Of a stretch of 7,231 nt of DNA, positions 1-6,200 are shown in pieces. This stretch comes from Spirochaetia bacterium (GTDB taxonomy: Bacteria; Spirochaetota; Spirochaetia; Treponematales; Rectinemataceae). Below the pieces are notes generated by a model. It was not told the origin of the DNA. It saw only the letters and a program-made list of their open reading frames with translations, and searched no databases. Within the stretch, counting starts at the first letter, position 1, and the number at the start of each line of letters is the position of its first letter. The stretch spans positions 1 to 7,231 of the forward strand of contig JAJTBL010000091.1 in the NCBI GenBank assembly GCA_021286925.1, read 5' to 3'. Made by a program: the position numbers and the translations under genes.

Positions 1-1
1 A

Positions 2-133
2 AGGGATGTCTCGGCTCAATTTCTGCTGGAAACACACCGAGAGCTTGCTCAGCTTTCTCCGGAAAACGAAGAAAAGTTTCGCCTGCTTACCAGCCTTCTC
101 GAGAAGTCGGAAGAAAACGACCGCCGTCTCTAA
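2..133 (+). CDS. C-terminal 43 residues of an unidentified convergent gene (partial)
   Basis: Reading plus-strand frame 2 from the left edge gives 43 open codons ending in TAA at 131-133. The peptide is highly charged and looks like amphipathic helix: it contains QFLLETHRELAQL, then SPENEEKFRLL and ends LLEKSEENDRRL. The alternating Glu/Lys/Leu composition and a stop placed just before the stop of skp (27 bp gap) fit a real gene end converging on the operon. The start is outside the window, so no family can be assigned. The other plus-strand frame here (an ATG-started 89-codon frame running into skp) is Ser/Phe-rich and overlaps skp antisense, so I prefer this frame. The minus strand over the same bases is also free of stops in one frame, but gives an unconvincing protein and has no good start. 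Moderate confidence that it is a gene, none on function. Confidence 0.5.
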   Translation, partial: RDVSAQFLLETHRELAQLSPENEEKFRLLTSLLEKSEENDRRL

Positions 134-150
134 AAAGACTGCCCAGCTTT
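131..150. terminator. weak possible terminator hairpin between convergent genes
   Basis: On the minus strand, just after the skp stop, AAAGCT can pair with AG-T-CTTT (one bulged T) around a GGGC loop, and the sequence runs on into TTTTT. This is a short 6-bp stem with a U-tract partly inside the stem, so it is at best a weak intrinsic terminator for the operon. On the plus strand the same hairpin is followed by a pyrimidine-rich, poorly T-rich stretch. It overlaps the TAA of the plus-strand gene. I see no better terminator in the 27-bp gap. Confidence 0.22.
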
Positions 151-160
151 CCTGCTTATT

Positions 161-679
161 TCATTTTACTGCCAAAGCCTGGATTACTTTGTCCGTGATA
201 TCGATCGATGGGCTGTTCCAGAGCACCAGGTTGGCATTCTGGTCCTGTGGTTTCATATTGAGCACGAGCGAATAGCCTTCGGCTTCAGCGACTTTCGCAA
301 TGGCCGAGTTCAGCCGCTGCAAAAACGAGGAGCTGGAACTCAAAGCCTTGGCAAGCAGATCGAGCTCATTTTGGCGCGCCGTCAAATAATCTTCCAGCTC
401 GAGCGATGCCGCGAGTTCTGTATCGCTTTTCGACTGCGCGTCTGTTTTTTTAGCTTGCAACAGCTTGATTTCTGCGCTTCTTTTATCAACTTCGGCCTGA
501 ACTTCCGCTTTTTTCTTTTCAAAATTGGAAAGAGCGGCGGCTTCTTTGGAGTAGTATGTGAGCACCCTGCCAATGTCCAACACGGCAACCCGGGTAATCT
601 GCTGCGAAAAAGCCTGACTGGCGGAACCGAGCATCAACACCAGCGCAGTGATACAGATTCGCAATGAAATTCGTTTCAT
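161..679 (-). CDS. skp: Periplasmic chaperone Skp/OmpH family protein
   Basis: A 172-residue secreted protein of the OmpH/Skp family, close to the usual 160-180 residues. Family role: a trimeric periplasmic holdase that grips unfolded outer-membrane proteins between coiled-coil arms and passes them towards BamA. Residues 1-25 form a signal peptide (MKR, then hydrophobic ICITALVLMLGSA, cleavage near SQAFS/QQ). A beta-strand with the family pattern ITRVAVLDIGRVL follows at 28-40. A long charged helical hairpin spans roughly 42-134 (KKKAEVQAEVDKRSAEIKLL), and the core returns at GYSLVLN (135-141), ANLVLWNS (149-156) and DITDKVIQAL (160-169), the typical OmpH ending. I chose the ATG at 679 because GGAGGAG lies 6 bases upstream and the signal peptide then starts normally with MKR. 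A TTG-started frame from 706 would add nine residues and overlap the bamA stop. It lies 23 bp after bamA and is probably the last gene of the operon. Confidence 0.88.
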   Translation of the reverse strand: MKRISLRICITALVLMLGSASQAFSQQITRVAVLDIGRVLTYYSKEAAALSNFEKKKAEVQAEVDKRSAEIKLLQAKKTDAQSKSDTELAASLELEDYLTARQNELDLLAKALSSSSSFLQRLNSAIAKVAEAEGYSLVLNMKPQDQNANLVLWNSPSIDITDKVIQALAVK

Positions 680-685
680 TTCAGA

Positions 686-692
686 CTCCTCC
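686..692 (-). promoter_or_regulatory. Shine-Dalgarno of skp
   Basis: GGAGGAG on the minus strand, with a 6-base spacer (TCTGAA) before the ATG at 679-677. It sits inside the bamA-skp gap and fixes the skp start at 679 rather than at the upstream TTG (706) or the ATG at 694, which lies too close to the motif to use it. Confidence 0.75.
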
Positions 693-702
693 ATGCTGAC
701 AA

Positions 703-3213
703 TCAATACAGCGGCTGTGTAATGGAAAGGACAAAATCGAAATTAGCGCCTGCGGTCTTAAAACTGAAGGCGCTGCCGTCAAAGGTAAAACGCTTGACCA
801 AATAGAATCTGAAGGGGAATTGCGGTACGATAAACCTGAATCCAAGCCCTGTGCTGAAGGCAAAGTTTTTCCAGCCGAAGGCTGATGCTGAGGCGGCCGG
901 AGAACTTAAGGTCATGTCGAGCCAGCCATCCGGAGTTTTCATCGCTCCTGCATCCACAAACAAATCCATCCAGAGCATCTGATCGACAATCGGCATTCGC
1001 AATTCCAGCGAGTTTTCCCAGACATCAGTACCCTTGGTGCCGTAGAGTTCTTTCCAACCACGGGCGTTAAAGGTACCGTCAAGGCTGATCCAGTCTTTTG
1101 TCACGCTCAAAGCAGTCCATGGCTGAGCCAAGAGCATCTGGTAACCAGTGTGACCTGCCAGAACCCATGAAAACTTCCAGGTCTCAGAGAGGGGAATTGA
1201 AAAAAGCTTGAGATAAGCATCCAACTTCGATTCAGACTTGATATAGTGCTGGCGTTCAAAGCCAAGGAATCCAGCAAGGGTAAAGCGCTGGCTCGCAAAA
1301 TATCCGCGTGACGGGTTGTACCAGAAATCGAGATTGTTGAGGTTCAGTTTCGCGAAGAGCTTGTTGGTTAACAGCCAGGTATTGTTGGTTTCCCGCATCT
1401 CTTTTTCGTAGGGGCGGTACTTGCTCTCGTCAAAACTGATCATACCGAGTCCTGAGGATATGCCGCCTGATACACCGAGATCGCCAAGGGCAGTGCGCAT
1501 TGTGTAGCCAGCATTAAAACTCAAGCTCATGCTGTAATTGTCATAAGGCATCAGATATTCGGAAGGAATTGAAGAAATGGATCCATTCCAGCCATTGGTG
1601 CCTCCAAGACTGGTAAAGGGATCCGGAATGTCCTCACTGCTGAATATGGGCGCGAGAATATCCTGACCTGTCGTCTGTGAGTTGTGGGTAAAATTCAACC
1701 CAAAACTGCGGGATATTCTTTTGCCGAAGAGCCAGGATTCTCCAAAACTGGTATCAAGGGACTGCTCGGTTGGAGAAACTGTCGCATTGACGGCCAGGTT
1801 CTGTCCTGTTCCGCCAAGATTGCGGTCGTTCCATTTTACAAAACCTGACAACGGGAAGTTCCCCGTCTGCCCCAGGCCAGATAGCGTAATGCCGAACTGT
1901 ATGTCCGCGGTGCTCATTTCTTCGACATTGATGACAAGATCCATCAGATTTTCAGCGCTTCCCTGACTGATTTGCGGCTCAACCGTGGAAAAATATTGCA
2001 AATTATAGAGATTTCGCAGGCCTTCAATAATCTTGCTCTTGGAGAATATGTCACCTTCCTCGAGGGGCATTTCACGCGCAAGCACAAATTCTTTCGTTTT
2101 TTCATTACCTTTGAATTTCAACGATTCTATATGCGCCCGGTCCCGCTCCACAACGGAGATTTGATAGGTGATTGACTGGCTGGCTTCATCACGTTTGTCT
2201 TTCATTGAAATCTGATTGAAAATGTAGCCGGATTCGTAATAGAGGTCATCGATTTTCTGCTTGTCCTGCAGAAGCTTTTTATAGTTAAGGATGCTTCCAG
2301 GTTTTTGACTGACAAGGCTTTTTAATTTTTCGTTATCGAATACTTCGTTGCCTGAAAATTCTATGCCCCCAAATTTCCACTGTTTTCCTTCCGAGATGGA
2401 AAATGTCAGATTCAGCCAATTCTTTCCGGTATCCGGGTCTTTTTCGATTTCCCTGAAAACATCTAGGACTTTGGCGTCCACAAAGCCTTTGCTTTGATAA
2501 TAATCGATGATAAGTTTGCGACTTTCTTCAAGCTTGTCTTCCTGGAAAATCCCTGGCTGGAATAGAGCGGCTTCCTTGAGCGTAACAACCGCTTTCAAGG
2601 ACTTTTCGGACACACTGGCATTGCCGGTAAATTTTATGGATCGCAGGGCTACCTGGCTTCCTTCGGTCACCTGGAAAATAAGGACCAGCTGCGAAGGGTC
2701 ATTCTGATCAGCCTGAGTCTGGTGCGATACGACAGCATCAGGATATCCTTTTTCAATATAGAGTTTGAGAATGGCTGCATCATCCTGATTGGCTTTGGTG
2801 CTGTTAAATATTTCGCCGCCTTTGATGCTGATGACATTGAGAATTTCAGAAGTCCTTACCGCCGAGTTGCCGGCCACTTTGACCGATTGAACCGAGGGTT
2901 TTTCTTTAACGATGAATTTGAGAATCATTGTGCTTTTTTCGGAATTTGCCGGAACAGCCTGAGGCTCTATGGTTTCAAACCAGTCAAGTTCATAAAGCCG
3001 AGCCTGGATGGTAAGCCACAGATCTTCTGTAAATTGCTGGCCGATATAGCTTTTCATCAAAGCGTCAAGTTCGTTTCGATTGGCTTTGCGTATCCCTTCC
3101 CATTGGACAGAGCTTATGGGTTTATTCCAGAACCAATCGGAATCATTTTCCTGGGCAAAAGCCGCAGAAAGCATAAAAAGCAGCACAATCAGCGTCGCAA
3201 ATGCACGTTTCAT
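703..3213 (-). CDS. bamA: Outer-membrane protein assembly factor BamA (Omp85 family)
   Basis: BamA inserts and folds beta-barrel proteins into the outer membrane. The product is 836 residues from the chosen start, near the usual 750-850. It has a signal peptide at 1-20 (MKR, hydrophobic ATLIVLLFML, cleavage at SAAFA/QEN). Five POTRA domains follow, at about 33-105, 106-186, 187-278, 279-359 and 360-434. POTRAs 2-5 open with the family's strand-GN signature: VAGN 113-116, FTGN 195-198, FSGN 286-289, FKGN 367-370. POTRA1 has the divergent VQWEGI. The Omp85 barrel (PF01103 type) runs from about 436 to the end. Its loop-6 VRGF-type motif reads ARGW (717-720), keeping the Arg, and GLGFRF...P..PFRF (from 789) matches the conserved penultimate strands. 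The last residue is Tyr, an aromatic end as in barrel signals. It follows tamB by 18 bp and precedes skp by 23 bp. An ATG two codons upstream (3219) is the alternative start. Confidence 0.95.
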   Translation of the reverse strand: MKRAFATLIVLLFMLSAAFAQENDSDWFWNKPISSVQWEGIRKANRNELDALMKSYIGQQFTEDLWLTIQARLYELDWFETIEPQAVPANSEKSTMILKFIVKEKPSVQSVKVAGNSAVRTSEILNVISIKGGEIFNSTKANQDDAAILKLYIEKGYPDAVVSHQTQADQNDPSQLVLIFQVTEGSQVALRSIKFTGNASVSEKSLKAVVTLKEAALFQPGIFQEDKLEESRKLIIDYYQSKGFVDAKVLDVFREIEKDPDTGKNWLNLTFSISEGKQWKFGGIEFSGNEVFDNEKLKSLVSQKPGSILNYKKLLQDKQKIDDLYYESGYIFNQISMKDKRDEASQSITYQISVVERDRAHIESLKFKGNEKTKEFVLAREMPLEEGDIFSKSKIIEGLRNLYNLQYFSTVEPQISQGSAENLMDLVINVEEMSTADIQFGITLSGLGQTGNFPLSGFVKWNDRNLGGTGQNLAVNATVSPTEQSLDTSFGESWLFGKRISRSFGLNFTHNSQTTGQDILAPIFSSEDIPDPFTSLGGTNGWNGSISSIPSEYLMPYDNYSMSLSFNAGYTMRTALGDLGVSGGISSGLGMISFDESKYRPYEKEMRETNNTWLLTNKLFAKLNLNNLDFWYNPSRGYFASQRFTLAGFLGFERQHYIKSESKLDAYLKLFSIPLSETWKFSWVLAGHTGYQMLLAQPWTALSVTKDWISLDGTFNARGWKELYGTKGTDVWENSLELRMPIVDQMLWMDLFVDAGAMKTPDGWLDMTLSSPAASASAFGWKNFAFSTGLGFRFIVPQFPFRFYLVKRFTFDGSAFSFKTAGANFDFVLSITQPLY

Positions 3214-3219
3214 GTTCAT

Positions 3220-3224
3220 TCCTT
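3220..3224 (-). promoter_or_regulatory. Shine-Dalgarno deciding the bamA start
   Basis: AAGGA directly abuts the first ATG (3219-3217) with no spacer, but lies 6 bases before the second ATG (3213-3211), the optimal distance. This favours the MKRAF start over MNMKRAF. The two differ by only two residues and both leave the signal peptide intact. Confidence 0.6.
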
Positions 3225-3231
3225 AAGCATC

Positions 3232-6200
3232 CTAATACTGGAATTGCCAGCTCAGGCTGAGTTTTTGTCCGGTTACCAACGAACCTTCAGAAAGCGATGG
3301 CGTTATGCTCCAATCGAGAATTCCGAAGGGAGCGTCCAGTTCAATACCGAATTCGGAGTCTAATCGCAATCGAGACGAACTAACAAGGGGGTTTTCAGTA
3401 AATTTGAGCGCAGCATAGAGGAAGGCGGAATCTGTGAGGTATTTGCCCATATAGAATTCGCTCTTATCCAGATAACGTGCCAGAGGATCCTCGGTGGCCG
3501 GCTCTGTTGCGGGCTTGGTCAGATCGAGCAGCCATCGCTGAATAAATGATGAACGAATGTACACGATATCGAGACCGAGCGCCTTGCGGACTGTCTGCTC
3601 GAATGTTTTGAAAATATTAAACTGCGGCAGGAACTCAGACGAAGCGATTGCTGCTTCGCGAATATCCAGGGGTTTACTGGTGTCAAGCGCCAGAACACCC
3701 CCGGACATCAGCGCGATGAGCTGTGTTTCCGGCAGGAATGGAACTGACGTGAGCCGTGGATTGAGGTTTTCCAGCGATGCTTTTTCAGCGCTGAGCGTGA
3801 TGCGAACAGGTCCGGTCAGTGTTGATTCTCGGAGCTCGGCCGTAGCGGTAATCAAAGGGTTGAACTTGGTGCTGTTTTCCGCAAACTCGATGACGCCGCT
3901 CTTTAAGAAGAAATTCCTGAAATAATAGAGAACATAGCCAGTTCTCAGGTCTACTTTCCCATCGAGCGAAAAATCCTGGCTGATGCTATCATATTGAAGA
4001 TTCAAAAAACTGGATGGATTGGTAAATCCCTTGACGAGAGGGATTTTATTGTCAGGGATGAAAACTTCCAATTGCTTGCCGAATGTCATTGCCAGTTTTA
4101 CCCGGAAAGCCAGCGCATTTTCGTCAACAGGCGGTGCATTCTCAGGCAAGAAGCCCTGCGGATCGATTAAAACCTGCCCCTTCTCAAGATAAAGCTTGCC
4201 TTCCGTGTTGACAATATCATCGTTGAGGCTCAGAACCAGATCGACAGCGGCCTTGGCATCAATGACGGTTATGCCTGCTATTTTTCCAGATAGTGCTATG
4301 ATACTGCCCGGTTTTGTCGAAACGTTCAGGCGGATATCGGAGATGTTCCATCGATCAAAGAGGCCGGTTGCAGCGACAGTAACCTTACCCTGCTCCAGTG
4401 GAATTTCGGTTGGCGGTGTTTCAATATTTTTCCCGTTAACAACAAGCTTGGTTGTGAATGGTCCAATAAGTCCCTGTACCAGGTCTCTGGAATATATTGC
4501 TGCGTCGGCCAGCTCAAGCTCACCGAACAGCTCAGGATCTTCGAGAGGACCTTTTATGGTCAAATTTCCTTTTAAAAGCCCCTGACGGATATCAAGTGTT
4601 TTGGTTGAGAGATATTTTCCCAGGCTCTTGAGATCAGCCTTGAAATTTTCGACACTGGCATTGATCGATCCATTCGGAGACAGCGAGCCTCTGAAACTGC
4701 CCAATACCGGCAAATCTTTCACAAGTTGTAGATCAAATGTGCCATCTGCAAGCATATTGAGACTGAGAGCTCCTTTTCCACCCTGGAAATTCAGATTTCC
4801 ATCCTGGTATGAACCTGAAAACTCCCAAGGCAGTATGGAGGTTTCATGATATTGCATGTTTTTTGTATTTCCCGCTATTTCGATACGCTGGAATGCAAAC
4901 CCTTCAGCTGCTGCAAAAACAACTTTGCCATTGATGCCAAGGTCGGTTTCAGCGAGAGAATTCGCCAGGTTCATCGATGCATGGGCATCGAGCGCAAAAT
5001 TGCCGCTTGGAATTTGCAGGTAGAGATTGGCGTTGGTGATTTTGCTCTGCAAGCCTTCCAAAGCAGGGATATTCAAAAGGAGATTGCCTCCTTCAAAGGT
5101 GCCTTTGCCAGAAATATTGAAGGGGGCGTTTTGGAACTCAGCATTTTTCATATCGAATGCAAGCGTTGCTGGCGGCAATATTGACCAAAGATCCTGCTTT
5201 TCACGGATTGTCTGCACCAGAGTTGCCAGAGAGAATGCGCCTTTCGCATCAACTGTGCAATTCGCCAAGCCTTTTATCGTGAGACTGGGGATATAGTGCT
5301 CCAAATCGATATTCTCAAGCTTCAGTGTTGCTTCAAGCTGATTATCCACATTTTTATAGGAAACAATTGCTTTTTCACTTGCATGGTTTCGATTGATTAA
5401 AGCAGCTTCAATCTGCAAAAGTTTATCCAGGGAGCTACTGTTATAGGTTCCTTGCAGGGTGCCGTCATAAATATCGCTTCCGGATTGAATTGTCATTTTC
5501 GCAAGTTCAAATCCTTTCCCATCCGCCCGGTAGCCGCCAACCGTTATTCCCGGCACTGCCTGCGCTCCCTCATACCCTACCTGCAGCCGCTCCCCCTTGA
5601 CCTCCCAGTCCCCCGTTCCTCCATACCGGAACTCGCCGTCTATCCCCAGCCGCACCAAACCTTCCCCTACCGCCAATGGCAGCCCTTCCGCCTGCACCCG
5701 CCCCCGCACACTCCCTTGCGCTACCTGCAAAGACCCTGATAGCCCATAGCTCCCCTTAAATGTCACCTCCCCTTTCCCATACCCAACTTCAATACCATAC
5801 CCCTGCCCCTTATAAACTAGATTCCCCCTAAACCCATAATCTCCACTAAGCTTCCCCTTCCCGCTCACGGTCACGCCTTCTGCCCCATACCCCAGCCTAA
5901 GCTCTTTCAGCTCATACCCCTGTTCATCCCCCACAATCCCCCGCGCTTCCGCCTGCACCAATGTCCCCTGCACCAATCCCCGCACTTCCGCATTCCCTAT
6001 CACCCAGCTGACTTTCTTCCCCTGCCCCTGCAGACTCCCTTCAATACTCCCCGTTCCTCCCTCCACGCGTTTCAGCCATTCAGCTTCCCCGCCTCCAGCC
6101 AGCGCCGCCAACCCCCTGATCTCCTCAAACCCAACCCCTTCCGCCTTCACCTGCCCTTCATACCACCCCTGCGCTTTCCCATAGCTCCCCGCCACAACAA

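Noticed and set aside
126..139. GTCT-CTAAAA-AGAC hairpin at the end of the plus-strand gene
   Set aside because: Only a 4-bp stem and no following T-tract on either strand.
704..706. TTG start of skp overlapping the bamA stop
   Set aside because: It adds MIVSMEESE before a normal signal peptide, and a strong GGAGGAG sits correctly before the internal ATG at 679.
2722..3363. 213-codon plus-strand frame
   Set aside because: Antisense to the start of bamA and the end of tamB, both with clear domains and ribosome sites; no recognisable protein features.
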